Positions 18,401 to 25,229 of a stretch of 64,000 bases of DNA are shown piece by piece; position 1 is the first letter of the stretch; every line of letters starts with the position of its first letter. Source of the DNA: Cytobacillus oceanisediminis (GTDB lineage Bacteria; Bacillota; Bacilli; Bacillales; Cytobacillaceae). The notes under the pieces were generated by a model that ran no database searches, had not been told where the DNA came from, and saw only the letters and a list, made by a program, of their open reading frames with translations. The stretch is from assembly GCF_004366035.1 (NCBI RefSeq), contig NZ_SOEE01000002.1:124001-188000 (forward strand). The letters are read 5' to 3'. The translations under genes were made by a program, and so were the position numbers.

Positions 18401-18963
18401 ACGTAGACTCAGTTGCACCAATCGTCTCGGATATTCAAGTACAGCCAAAGGACGGCCAATATGAGATTTCCTTTAAATCAGAAGATAACGAAGGGGGAAG
18501 CGGCTATAATGGTGCAATCATCTGGTATAACGGGAGGTATATGCCGCTCGAACCTGGTAAAACTTCAGCCCTTGTAAAAGAAGAACCGAAGAGCGTTGTC
18601 GTAATGGGTGTCGACCATGCATTTAACCAGAGCTTTGCTGTATGGGGGGATCCTTCCTATATTAATGAAGAAATGCTGGTGAGCTACTTCAGTGTTTATC
18701 CTAATAAAAATGTGAATGCAAATACGCCTGCCGGCATCAATGCATTTGCAAACAACCGCGTAAACTGGACAGTGAATATTAAAGATGAAGCAGGAAAAAC
18801 CGTAGACACAATCAATGTGGAAAACGAACATGAAATTCACTTGAAGTGGACTCCAGATGCAGATCTTCCAAATGGGACTTACACCATTAATGCGGATGTA
18901 TCAAGTAAGCAGGGCTTTAAAGTAACCACGAATCCTAAAACGGTTACAGTATTTCAGAACTAA
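15451..18963 (+). CDS. Large secreted subtilisin-family serine protease (S8) with PA insert and Fn3-like domains
   Basis: An 1170-residue preproprotease. It has a signal peptide (1-32), a propeptide (I9 type, to ~175) and a catalytic domain with Asp201 (AVVDSGLDYTHQD), His269 (SPHGMHVAGT), oxyanion Asn368 (AAGGNSS) and Ser601 (MSGTSMAAPHVAGG). A protease-associated domain is inserted at about 430-545, as in Vpr, lactocepin and C5a peptidases. The C-terminal half holds Fn3/Ig-like domains, including an EF-hand-like loop DLDNDGKLDTKE near 735-746. No LPXTG anchor is present, so it is probably released. It is larger than Vpr (~806) and closer to lactocepin-type enzymes. It lies next to two RNPP regulators, like the neutral protease. 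Confidence 0.92.
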   Translation: MKLKKGVPYKVLASALAAAMLFGGTVSAQGAQDDQIEAPSVEDIVKQGQKIFLEQQYQADAKAVDKLGYKNLTEKGLTKPYKPNEILRVIVEVEQPAGTEKTKQSKKSKMKAKQDEVISALSKKKSFKKVKHRFFEGFNGFSLETEFRNVKEIQEFPGVTNVHIARTFQPSMGASKELVQAQKVWEAHGYEGEGLLVAVVDSGLDYTHQDMTLTDEGKEKQKWSEGGINAKLAETAINDVWYSDKVPTGYDWADEDTDVIPRGQYGSPHGMHVAGTVGANGDEESNGVKGIAPGVQLLAEKVFSDNGGGAYEDDIIAGIEHAVAMGADVINMSLGSDAGFVGEENDPIQKSIREATEQGTLVVAAGGNSSYSTNNNIMDASAKPYAENPDIGTVGEPSVSPFALSVSSYENTKLHMNALTDENGLQLPYQDQTHVNFKLSKVLTSGESYEMVYVGEGKTADFAGKDVAGKIVVAKPNQKYGLYSYVQSEARKNGAKAVILVPPHDEADYPFLFFSPYLTPAATTSKKDGNALISQLSKGQTVKMQMSKGVWLDNADKDNMSDFSSFGTPHTLDFKPELSAPGGGIYSTVPGNEYEIMSGTSMAAPHVAGGSALLLQALYEKGLPQSKETALKAKIALMNTSKIIQDPRANSQVPYSPRVQGSGLMQIQNAIKTPVLVTNKNAPLEQAGAVALKEINEKAHFKLNVEALRNADVKELEYKVFVDVLTDETETKEFDLDNDGKLDTKEYLTMTSKRMSGASAIVNGEKVTNEKGKTLKVKPGQNKSLDVQIQLPDSLKKGTFVEGYVRLVPTGENSDASVPLTVPYMGYFGQWDKPQNLDPAAWEKEAFLGYTVLWNDEGAQFPMGYDPYTGTFNMDRIVISPNAVLPGVFPTFTALRNLQKTEMYVENDKGEMINYLGDFSEYTGKPWKFRKNIMAFRDYMINGYLWDVKDQNGNTVKDGSYQYVIKTTLDYKDAKPQEVRLPVHVDSVAPIVSDIQVQPKDGQYEISFKSEDNEGGSGYNGAIIWYNGRYMPLEPGKTSALVKEEPKSVVVMGVDHAFNQSFAVWGDPSYINEEMLVSYFSVYPNKNVNANTPAGINAFANNRVNWTVNIKDEAGKTVDTINVENEHEIHLKWTPDADLPNGTYTINADVSSKQGFKVTTNPKTVTVFQN

Positions 18964-19010
18964 AATATCAAGAGCCATGGACGGTAAAAGTCCATGGCTC
19001 TTGATATTTT
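18962..19010. terminator. Bidirectional terminator with 21-bp perfect stem
   Basis: The arms 18962-18982 and 18990-19010 are exact reverse complements (AAAATATCAAGAGCCATGG... / ...CCATGGCTCTTGATATTTT) around a 7-nt loop. It lies between the convergent subtilase and MFS genes. Confidence 0.92.
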
Positions 19011-19024
19011 GAAGTGATTTAGAA

Positions 19025-20227
19025 TCAAGCTGAAACAGATGTGTTCAATTTTTTTAAGGCGGCAGCTTCTTTCTTCCCATGAAGGAAATAATACAAAATG
19101 GCTGATAATAAAACAAAGACTGCCATCATTCCATAGAGTTTGCCATATCCTGTAATTGGAATAATGAATCCCAGCAAATAGGGACCAAATCCCAAGCCTG
19201 CATCAAGAAAGATAAAAAATGTTGACGTCGCCAATCCCATCCGATGTGCAGGTGTCAGCTTGACGGCCACTGCCTGGGTGCAGGACTGCATATTACCAAA
19301 GCCCAGCCCAATTAGCGCTCCAGCCAAAAGCAAGGTAAAACTGCTGTTCGCTGTACTAAGCACAAACATGCCTGCCGCAAATAAAATAAAAGCGGGGTAC
19401 ATAACATAGTTTGCTCCTTTAAGATCCATCAGACGCCCGGTAAATGGCCGTGAAACCAAGACAGCGGCCGAGTAAATGAGAAAGAAAAAGCTCGCGGCCT
19501 TGACTAAGCCGACTTCTATCGCAAAAAAATTGATAAAAGAGAGGACCCCGGAATAACCGAATGCGATTGCCAGTGTGATGAATGCAATCGGGACTGCTTT
19601 TGGCTCGATAAAGCTGGAAATTTGGAAGCCCTGCTTTTTCACACCTGAGGCTTCTATTGCAGGAACGTATAAAAAGAAGGATGTTATCAGAGCAATGATG
19701 CCAATGGCCAGACAGAAGACAAAAATCATTTGGAAAGAAACTTTTTGCATCATCAATAAACCAATAAATGGCCCAACAGCTGTGGCAAGAGTTGTGCTCA
19801 TGCTGAAGTAGCCAATTCCTTCCCCTTTGCGTGCTGCCGGAATAATTTGTGCAGCGATGGTCCCAGTCGCCGTACTCGCCACGCCTAAAGCAATGCCGTG
19901 TATAAACCTGGTAACCAGCAGGAAACCAATTCCAATGTTGACGAAATATAAAAGAGTCGTAAGCGTAAAAAAGATCAATCCGATAAAAAGTGTTTTCTTA
20001 CGTCCGATGTTATCAATGGCTCGCCCGATATATAGCCTGCCAATGAGCGTTCCAATAATAAAGATGCCCGTTACAAGCCCGGCCTGGCTAGTTGAGGCGC
20101 TATAGTAATCCACTGCAAAGACAGCAATGGTTACCATCAGCAAATAGAAAATCAATGTTAAGAAAAAATTAACGGATGAAACGATTATAAAATCCTTTGT
20201 CCAAAGCTTCGGTCTAGGCTGATTCAA
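19025..20227 (-). CDS. MFS transporter, drug-efflux type
   Basis: A 400-residue major facilitator protein with 12 predicted helices. The loop 2-3 motif GRLYIGRAIDNIGRKK and the helix-5 segment GIALGVASTATGTIAAQIIP are typical of drug-proton antiporters. The TTG at 20227 follows GGGAGAG inside the end of marR, giving a 1-nt gap, so the two genes form an operon. Efflux of a MarR-sensed compound is the usual arrangement; substrate unknown. The MFS gene at 48259-49434 is a close relative. Confidence 0.85.
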   Translation of the reverse strand: MNQPRPKLWTKDFIIVSSVNFFLTLIFYLLMVTIAVFAVDYYSASTSQAGLVTGIFIIGTLIGRLYIGRAIDNIGRKKTLFIGLIFFTLTTLLYFVNIGIGFLLVTRFIHGIALGVASTATGTIAAQIIPAARKGEGIGYFSMSTTLATAVGPFIGLLMMQKVSFQMIFVFCLAIGIIALITSFFLYVPAIEASGVKKQGFQISSFIEPKAVPIAFITLAIAFGYSGVLSFINFFAIEVGLVKAASFFFLIYSAAVLVSRPFTGRLMDLKGANYVMYPAFILFAAGMFVLSTANSSFTLLLAGALIGLGFGNMQSCTQAVAVKLTPAHRMGLATSTFFIFLDAGLGFGPYLLGFIIPITGYGKLYGMMAVFVLLSAILYYFLHGKKEAAALKKLNTSVSA

Positions 20228-20228
20228 T

Positions 20229-20624
20229 TTATAACTCTCCCTGCATTAAATTTTTGCGGATTTCGCTCATAAGACGAATCCCTTCCAACTGTTCCTCCTC
20301 TGAAATTCCTCTTAGAATTTCCTGTTCAAATTCATCAATAGCTGCGCGGACTTCCTGATAAACCTTCCTGCCAGTATCGGTCAGCTGCATTCTTTTTTCC
20401 CGTTTGTCTTTAGTCGGAACAGGTTCTAAAAACCCCATTTCCTCCAATTTTGCAATCGTCCTTGTCACCGTTGGTTTTTCAACGCCAAGGTAATGTGAAA
20501 GCTCCACCAATGTAACTGAGGCATCATTATTCAAGTAATACATAATGGACCATTGAGCCCGATATAATTGATGCTTGCTTAACGCATTGTTCAGCCTATT
20601 CTCAAATGGGCGATACAACAGCAC
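20229..20624 (-). CDS. MarR-family transcriptional regulator
   Basis: Winged-helix MarR protein: LYRAQWSIMYYLNNDASVTLVELSHYLGVEKPTVTRTIAKLEEMGFLEPV is the recognition region (shown by key parts SHYLGVEKPTVTRTIAKLE) and DKREKRMQLTDTGR the wing. The annotated GTG at 20624 gives 131 residues but cuts into helix 1 and has no close ribosome-binding site. A good GGGAGG lies 8 nt before an in-frame ATC at 20657, which would restore a complete N-terminal helix (142 residues). It is co-transcribed with the MFS gene. An inverted repeat in its own promoter suggests autorepression. Confidence 0.85.
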   Translation of the reverse strand: MLLYRPFENRLNNALSKHQLYRAQWSIMYYLNNDASVTLVELSHYLGVEKPTVTRTIAKLEEMGFLEPVPTKDKREKRMQLTDTGRKVYQEVRAAIDEFEQEILRGISEEEQLEGIRLMSEIRKNLMQGEL

Positions 20625-20675
20625 AAGCTGATGAAAAAACCTCTGAAATGTTTCGATCTGAAAAACCTCCCAATT

Positions 20676-20741
20676 TAGTTACTTTGAGTAATAGTTATCG
20701 AGAGTAACTAATTATATATTATACAGCTCTAATCGTTGACA
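20676..20741 (-). promoter_or_regulatory. marR promoter and inverted-repeat operator
   Basis: On the minus strand a -35 TTTACA, an 18-nt spacer and a -10 TATAAT (20723-20718) are followed by an operator whose arms AGTAACTA (20703-20710) and TAGTTACT (20676-20683) are exact complements. The position just downstream of the -10 fits autorepression by the MarR protein. Confidence 0.65.
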
Positions 20742-20802
20742 TGTAAATAGGCAATACCTTTGTTTCTAAAACAGCCCCATAAATCAAAAAAAGGCAAATT
20801 TG

Positions 20803-20877
20803 TGACACAATGTCATACTCTGTTGACGTGTGACACGATGTCATATACAATTCAATTGTAAGGATGACACAGTGTCA
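20803..20877 (+). promoter_or_regulatory. SigA-type promoter flanked by three TetR-type palindromes
   Basis: Three copies of TGACA-N3-TGTCA occur at 20803-20815, 20831-20843 and 20865-20877. A promoter TTGACG (20823-20828), 17-nt spacer, TACAAT (20846-20851) is positioned so that the middle palindrome fills the spacer and the last covers the transcription start. The operon's third gene encodes a TetR-family regulator, the likely ligand. Confidence 0.8.
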
Positions 20878-20893
20878 CATCGAGGTGAAAGCT

Positions 20894-21049
20894 TTGTCCA
20901 AAATTCAAATGATTATTTCTAATTTGCAGAAACAGGGAGTAAATGCTGCAATCTGCAAAAAGCCATCCAGTTTTATGCCGCCAAAAAAACAAGGCAAAAA
21001 TTCAAAGGAGTCCATATGGCCACAAATACGCCTGAACAAATTACATTGA
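20894..21049 (+). CDS. Possible 51-residue leader ORF overlapping the alarmone synthetase gene
   Basis: A TTG at 20894 sits 6 nt after GAGGTG. The frame reads through SKIQMIISNLQKQGVNAAIC and a Lys-rich part, and ends 34 nt inside the next gene. No family is recognised. The overlap could couple translation of the synthetase or the ORF could be spurious; I lean only slightly to real because of the well-placed ribosome-binding site. Confidence 0.35.
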   Translation: MSKIQMIISNLQKQGVNAAICKKPSSFMPPKKQGKNSKESIWPQIRLNKLH

Positions 21050-21735
21050 AGGAACTAAGGACAGATTTAGTGCGTTTTATGATGTCCCACAAGTTCGCAT
21101 TGGAAGAAATAAACACGAAAATAAATATCCTGAAAGAAGAATTTCAGTATGTGCATGACTATAATCCGATCGAGCATGTAAAATCACGAATTAAATCTCC
21201 AGAAAGTATATTTAAAAAGCTGCAAAGAAAAAAATTGGAGATCTCCTTAGAATCCATTAAGCAAAATATTAGGGATATTGCGGGCGTCCGCATTACATGT
21301 TCCTTTATATCAGACATTTATAAAATCAAAGCCATGCTTGAAGGCCAGAAAGATATAACGGTGCTCGAATGCAGGGATTATATTCAGCATCCAAAGCCAA
21401 ATGGCTACCAGAGCCTTCATCTGATTATCCAGCTCCCCATTTTTATGTCTGACAGGGAAGAGATGGTTCCTGTAGAGATTCAAATCAGGACGATTGCCAT
21501 GGACTTCTGGGCGAGCCTCGAGCACAAGATTTACTACAAGTACAATAAAGAAGTTCCGCAAAGAATAGTGAATGAACTGAAAGAGGCAGCTGACACGGCT
21601 TCACGCCTCGATCGGAAAATGGAAAACATCCATGAGGAAATGATTGGCCTGAAACAGCTGGAAGATGATGAAGCCATGATTTTTTCGCCTGAAAGCCTGC
21701 AATTCCTGCTGGCCAATAAAGGGATAAAAACTTAA
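21016..21735 (+). CDS. Small alarmone synthetase ((p)ppGpp synthetase, YwaC/YjbM-like)
   Basis: A 239-residue RelA/SpoT synthetase-domain protein without hydrolase or regulatory domains. It should transfer pyrophosphate from ATP to GDP/GTP. Motifs seen: IRDIAGVRITC (substrate binding), the G-loop-type HPKPNGYQSLHL, VEIQIRT and MDFWASLEHKIYYKYN, then a C-terminal helical tail that would support tetramerisation. It is slightly longer than YjbM/YwaC (~210). ATG at 21016 follows AAAGGAG. It is in an operon with a membrane protein and a TetR regulator, behind three TetR-like operators, so expression is probably switched on by a specific ligand. Confidence 0.88.
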   Translation: MATNTPEQITLKELRTDLVRFMMSHKFALEEINTKINILKEEFQYVHDYNPIEHVKSRIKSPESIFKKLQRKKLEISLESIKQNIRDIAGVRITCSFISDIYKIKAMLEGQKDITVLECRDYIQHPKPNGYQSLHLIIQLPIFMSDREEMVPVEIQIRTIAMDFWASLEHKIYYKYNKEVPQRIVNELKEAADTASRLDRKMENIHEEMIGLKQLEDDEAMIFSPESLQFLLANKGIKT

Positions 21736-21749
21736 AGGAGACGAAATAG

Positions 21750-22175
21750 ATGCAAGTATGGACAGATATGCCGAATTTCGTAAAAAGAGAACTGGAGCAG
21801 CTTGAAGAAAAAGTATCTCCCATTATGAAAAAAGCATCCAGATATATTTTTTGGTCAACACCCTTGATTATTCTGTCATTAATCAATCTCATGACCTTGT
21901 TTTTCACCGTTCAGGATGAGAAAACATCACCGTTAGCCATCCTGATTTACGCCATAATTGGTGCGCTCGGATTTGCCCTTTCTAAAGAAGGGAAACATCT
22001 GCAGCTGGAAATTCAAAAACTGAGCTCACAGTACATTAGAGAACGGATTACTAAAAGCCAATGGGCTACTGATCATGTTAAAACGAGATATCAAGCATTA
22101 ATCAATGAGAATCCCAGAAAGGCAGTCCCTTATTTTATCCAATTCTTAAAGGAGGAAAAAAGAGACTGGCAGTAA
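21750..22175 (+). CDS. Small membrane protein (DUF5392-like)
   Basis: A 141-residue protein with two transmembrane helices (about 36-54 and 62-80) between an amphipathic N-terminus (DMPNFVKRELEQLEEKVSPI) and a charged C-terminal helical region. I associate it with the DUF5392 family of bacilli, from memory and not certain. It starts 14 nt after the alarmone synthetase with its own AAAGGAG, and ends 13 nt before the tetR gene. Its role is unknown; the context suggests an envelope-stress or membrane link for the synthetase. Confidence 0.65.
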   Translation: MQVWTDMPNFVKRELEQLEEKVSPIMKKASRYIFWSTPLIILSLINLMTLFFTVQDEKTSPLAILIYAIIGALGFALSKEGKHLQLEIQKLSSQYIRERITKSQWATDHVKTRYQALINENPRKAVPYFIQFLKEEKRDWQ

Positions 22176-22188
22176 GGAGGAACCGGAC

Positions 22189-22797
22189 TTGCCAAAAATT
22201 ACTTTTTTCAATTTGCCTGAAGACAAACGGGAAAACTTAGTCCATGCAGCCAAAAAGGAATTTGCCCGCGTCCCGCTTTATCAGGCATCTATATCCAATA
22301 TCATAAAAGATGCCAAAATCCCCCGCGGCAGCTTTTATCAGTATTTTGACGATAAAGAAGATGCCTTTTTCTACTTATTGAATAGCCATGTTTCTTCCTA
22401 TAAGCAGCACTTTCTGGAAACACTGCGCAAAAATAATGGCGATATTTTTGATGCGATGATCGACTTTTATACAACCATCATTACGGAGGTAAAAGAAAAT
22501 CTGCAGTTTCTGAGGAATTTATTTCTAAATATGACGCATCGAATCGAAAATGTTATGGCGAGAAGCTTCGGTGAAAATGACCTGAATGAGGATTTTAAGA
22601 AAATCAGCAATCTGATAAATAAGGAGCGGCTGAATATACAGGACGAGGATGAACTTTTTCATATGATGCAGATCATTTCCTCTGTCACATTCCACAATAT
22701 CGTGAAAAAATTTGCGGGGGAACTGCCATTCGAAGAAGCTTTGAATAATTACAGAACAGAAATCTATTTATTAAAAAAAGGGTTTGTATCAGGGTAA
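22189..22797 (+). CDS. TetR/AcrR-family transcriptional regulator
   Basis: A 202-residue TetR repressor with an N-terminal HTH (ISNIIKDAKIPRGSFYQYFDDKEDAFFYLL) shown by key parts AKIPRGSFYQYF, followed by a helical ligand domain. TTG at 22189 follows AAGGAGG. It is third gene of the operon and probably binds the three TGACA-N3-TGTCA palindromes upstream of the first gene, giving autoregulation. The inducer is unknown; TetR proteins with this type of N-terminus often sense lipophilic or antimicrobial compounds. Confidence 0.85.
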   Translation: MPKITFFNLPEDKRENLVHAAKKEFARVPLYQASISNIIKDAKIPRGSFYQYFDDKEDAFFYLLNSHVSSYKQHFLETLRKNNGDIFDAMIDFYTTIITEVKENLQFLRNLFLNMTHRIENVMARSFGENDLNEDFKKISNLINKERLNIQDEDELFHMMQIISSVTFHNIVKKFAGELPFEEALNNYRTEIYLLKKGFVSG

Positions 22798-22804
22798 ATT
22801 TCGG

Positions 22805-22842
22805 AAAGCCTGTCTCTAAAAGGATTAGAGACAGGCTTTTTT
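22805..22842 (+). terminator. Intrinsic terminator after the alarmone synthetase/TetR operon
   Basis: AAAGCCTGTCTCT (22805-22817) pairs with AGAGACAGGCTTT (22827-22839), ending in a T run. Confidence 0.92.
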
Positions 22843-22919
22843 GGGAAGGTAAAAAATAGCATGGAGCTTATTCCTTATTAGGGGAATAAATAAAACAATA
22901 TTCAGGAAAGGGGTTAGTT

Positions 22920-24185
22920 ATGGCGAACAAGAATAGATGGCTGATTGCCCTTTCAGCTGTCGCCATTCATTTATCAATAGGCTCGGTGTATGCTTACAGC
23001 GTTTATCAAAACCCATTAAAAGAAACGCTTGGCTGGGAAAAAACCGACGTCTCACTGGCATTTACCATTGCGATTTTTATCCTTGGGATTGCGGCAGCCT
23101 TTTTTGGCCGGTTTGTAGAAAAGCGGGGACCAAGAGTTTCAGCCATGATTGCCGCAGTCTTCTTTGGAATCGGTATTATTGGGTCCGGATTTGCCATACA
23201 GTTGGAGAACTATGTCCTATTCCTGATTTTCTTCGGTGTAATTGGGGGACTGGGTCTCGGCTTCGGCTATATTGCACCTGTCTCCACATTGGTTAAGTGG
23301 TTTCCTGACAGAAGGGGACTTGCCACAGGAATGGCAGTTATGGGATTCGGTGCAGGGGCACTGATCACAAGCCCCATTGCAAGCAGATTAATGATCGCAA
23401 CTTCGATTCCGACAACCTTCTATGTCCTGGGAATCAGTTATTTTATTCTGATGATTTTGGGAGCGCTTTATATCGCAAAGCCGCCTGAAGGATGGGCACC
23501 TGAAGTAATGGAGGAGAACAGGGAAGAGCGGCCGGTTAAGGCAGATCTGGCACAGCTGAATGCCAATGAAGCGATTAAAACCAAGCGTTTCTGGCTTCTA
23601 TGGATCATGATGTTTATCAATATTTCTGCAGGTATCATGATTCTCTCAGTTGCAGCACCAATGGCCCAGGAAATCACTGGGGCAAGCGCCATCACGGCTG
23701 CAGGCATTGTCGGCATTATGGGCCTCTTTAATGGAGGCGGAAGAATAGGCTGGGCATCCGCATCAGATTACCTTGGAAGAGGAAATACATATATGACCTT
23801 CTTCCTGATCCAGGTTGCTGCATTCTTCATTCTTCCATTTATTACAAACTCATTGATCTTTTCTGTATTCCTCTATATCATTGTTTCATGCTATGGAGGT
23901 GGATTTGCATCGCTTCCGGCCTTTATTGGAGACCTGTTTGGAACCAAACAGCTTGGCGCGATTCATGGTTATCTGCTTACCTCGTGGTCCATCGCCGGAG
24001 TGGTCGGCCCTATGCTCGTATCCAGCATATATGAAAATACGCAAAGCTATACGATTACTTTCTATGTATTTGGCACCATGCTTGCCATTGGCTTCATCGT
24101 CTCACTCTTGATGAAGCGCGATATCAAGAAAATCAGAACTGCAAAGAAGGAAAAACGGGCAAGCGGGCAGCTTGTTACTGAATAA
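22920..24185 (+). CDS. OFA-family MFS transporter (oxalate/formate antiporter type)
   Basis: A 421-residue MFS protein with 12 helices. The N-terminus ALSAVAIHLSIGSVYAYSVY and the motif PVSTLVKWFPDRRGLATGMA are OFA-family hallmarks, and the C-terminal half has WIMMFINISAGIMILSVAAP. Family members exchange oxalate and formate or related carboxylates. It converges on a formate dehydrogenase operon, so formate or oxalate movement is plausible but not proven. ATG at 22920 follows GAAAGGGG. Confidence 0.82.
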   Translation: MANKNRWLIALSAVAIHLSIGSVYAYSVYQNPLKETLGWEKTDVSLAFTIAIFILGIAAAFFGRFVEKRGPRVSAMIAAVFFGIGIIGSGFAIQLENYVLFLIFFGVIGGLGLGFGYIAPVSTLVKWFPDRRGLATGMAVMGFGAGALITSPIASRLMIATSIPTTFYVLGISYFILMILGALYIAKPPEGWAPEVMEENREERPVKADLAQLNANEAIKTKRFWLLWIMMFINISAGIMILSVAAPMAQEITGASAITAAGIVGIMGLFNGGGRIGWASASDYLGRGNTYMTFFLIQVAAFFILPFITNSLIFSVFLYIIVSCYGGGFASLPAFIGDLFGTKQLGAIHGYLLTSWSIAGVVGPMLVSSIYENTQSYTITFYVFGTMLAIGFIVSLLMKRDIKKIRTAKKEKRASGQLVTE

Positions 24186-24189
24186 ACTG

Positions 24190-24325
24190 AAAAGCAGAAG
24201 CGCCTTGCCCATCCCCCGACCAGCACAAGACGAGCCGCGCGGTGCCTTTTTGAGAGGATTGATTTGTGATCTCGAGTGGGCAGGCTGCTTGCGCTGGATT
24301 GTTCTCGAAGTTCAAAATGCCAGAG
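24190..24325. repeat. Degenerate Bacillaceae intergenic palindromic repeat
   Basis: The GC-rich stretch (AGCAGAAGCGCCTTGCCCAT ... AAGACGAGCC ... TGGGCAGGCTGCTTGCGC) looks like a decayed member of a dispersed palindromic repeat that I have often seen between Bacillaceae genes. The outer arms GCGCCTTGCCCA and TGGGCAGG(CTGCTT)GCGC are imperfect reverse complements. It is noncoding. Confidence 0.5.
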
Positions 24326-24329
24326 AAAA

Positions 24330-24356
24330 ACTCCTGCCGGATTAGCTGGCAGGAGT
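24330..24356. terminator. Bidirectional terminator between OFA transporter and formate dehydrogenase operon
   Basis: ACTCCTGCC (24330-24338) pairs with GGCAGGAGT (24348-24356) with T-rich flanks in both directions. The stop codon of the small minus-strand gene lies in the loop. Confidence 0.85.
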
Positions 24357-24488
24357 CTTTATTTTATCAAATGAAAATGGATGAACACGGTCATTGGAGC
24401 AATCCGGGCAAATGATCAGCATATCAAAGCTGTATTTATCTTCCTCCTTTTCCTCCCTGTGCCCGCAGATTTCACAGACATTTGCCAA
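24342..24488 (-). CDS. 48-residue double-CxxC microprotein at the end of the fdh operon
   Basis: TTG at 24488 follows AAGGGGGTG. The product starts MANVCEICGHREEKEED and has a second pair, CPDC, at residues 27-30, so Cys5, Cys8, Cys27 and Cys30 can bind one zinc (or iron) as a zinc ribbon. It ends inside the operon terminator. No family is recognised. The position after fdh, DUF1641 and an HMA-like gene suggests a role in metal handling or maturation for the dehydrogenase (inference). Confidence 0.6.
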   Translation of the reverse strand: MANVCEICGHREEKEEDKYSFDMLIICPDCSNDRVHPFSFDKIKTPAS

Positions 24489-24500
24489 AGAAACACCCCC

Positions 24501-24716
24501 TTATTCATCGTTTGACAGAATGTTATATCCGCAGTCTTTGATTGCCTGTTCAAAATCCATGAAGGAAGCAGCATCTTCATCAAATGAAATGACTGCTTCA
24601 CCATTCCTGGAATTCAGCTTAATCTTCCGGACACCCCAGACATCATTCAGCGCTTTGCTTAGTTTTTCTTCATCTGCCTGATCCATGTTTTCGATGGATA
24701 CTGTCCGAGTAATCAT
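24501..24716 (-). CDS. Heavy-metal-associated (HMA)-like small protein
   Basis: A 71-residue protein whose pattern (RTVSIENMDQADEEKLSKAL ... VRKIKLNSRNGEAVISFDED ... FEQAIKDCGYNIL) follows the beta-alpha-beta-beta-alpha-beta layout of HMA copper-chaperone domains. The CxxC metal-binding loop is missing: the equivalent segment is ENMDQAD. It may therefore be a structural homologue without classical metal binding. It starts 6 nt downstream of the DUF1641 stop with GGAGAG upstream. Role in the fdh operon unknown. Confidence 0.65.
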   Translation of the reverse strand: MITRTVSIENMDQADEEKLSKALNDVWGVRKIKLNSRNGEAVISFDEDAASFMDFEQAIKDCGYNILSNDE

Positions 24717-24722
24717 TCAAAA

Positions 24723-25229
24723 TCACTCTCCTGTTTTATAATGACTGTGCTCTTTACCCATTTCCCTGCCCATCCCTTTAAGAAATCCAAGCATAGAATT
24801 GATGGCCAGATTAATATCAGGATCGCGTAAGGCTTTCATAAGCCCGAGCACTCCGGTCTTTTCATTCCTTTTCATCACTTCTGCAGATTCATCAAGACCT
24901 TTAGTAACAGCACTCATCATGATATTCATCTGCTGGGGATCGAGGGAGCCAAGAAAATCGACGGTATTAAAACCGTTGCGGATGATATTGTGCATGTTTG
25001 GCTGGTTTACCTGGTCAATCGCAATGGAAGCTACTTTTTCTTTCGAATGCAGTAATCCTTGAATAATATCAAGTATTCCAGATTTTTGCAGCTGTCCCAT
25101 GATATCAATGGCACTTGTGATGGCCTCCCGATTCTGGCTAAGCTGCGTTAAAAGACCAGCTATATCCTGTGCTTGTTCTTCCTGGGCTGAAGGCTGAACC
25201 AGCTCAATTTGCTTGATCGCTTTCGCCAT
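24723..25229 (-). CDS. DUF1641 protein linked to formate dehydrogenase (YjgD/YrhD-like)
   Basis: A 168-residue soluble helical protein with the DUF1641 core (NGFNTVDFLGSLDPQQMN ... GLMKALRDPDINLAINSML). In B. subtilis yjgD and yrhD pair with the fdh-like genes yjgC and yrhE in the same way. It overlaps the 3' end of the fdh gene by 26 nt and has a strong AAGGAGGG. It is thought to be a partner or accessory of this class of dehydrogenase; the exact job is not established to my knowledge. Confidence 0.85.
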   Translation of the reverse strand: MAKAIKQIELVQPSAQEEQAQDIAGLLTQLSQNREAITSAIDIMGQLQKSGILDIIQGLLHSKEKVASIAIDQVNQPNMHNIIRNGFNTVDFLGSLDPQQMNIMMSAVTKGLDESAEVMKRNEKTGVLGLMKALRDPDINLAINSMLGFLKGMGREMGKEHSHYKTGE

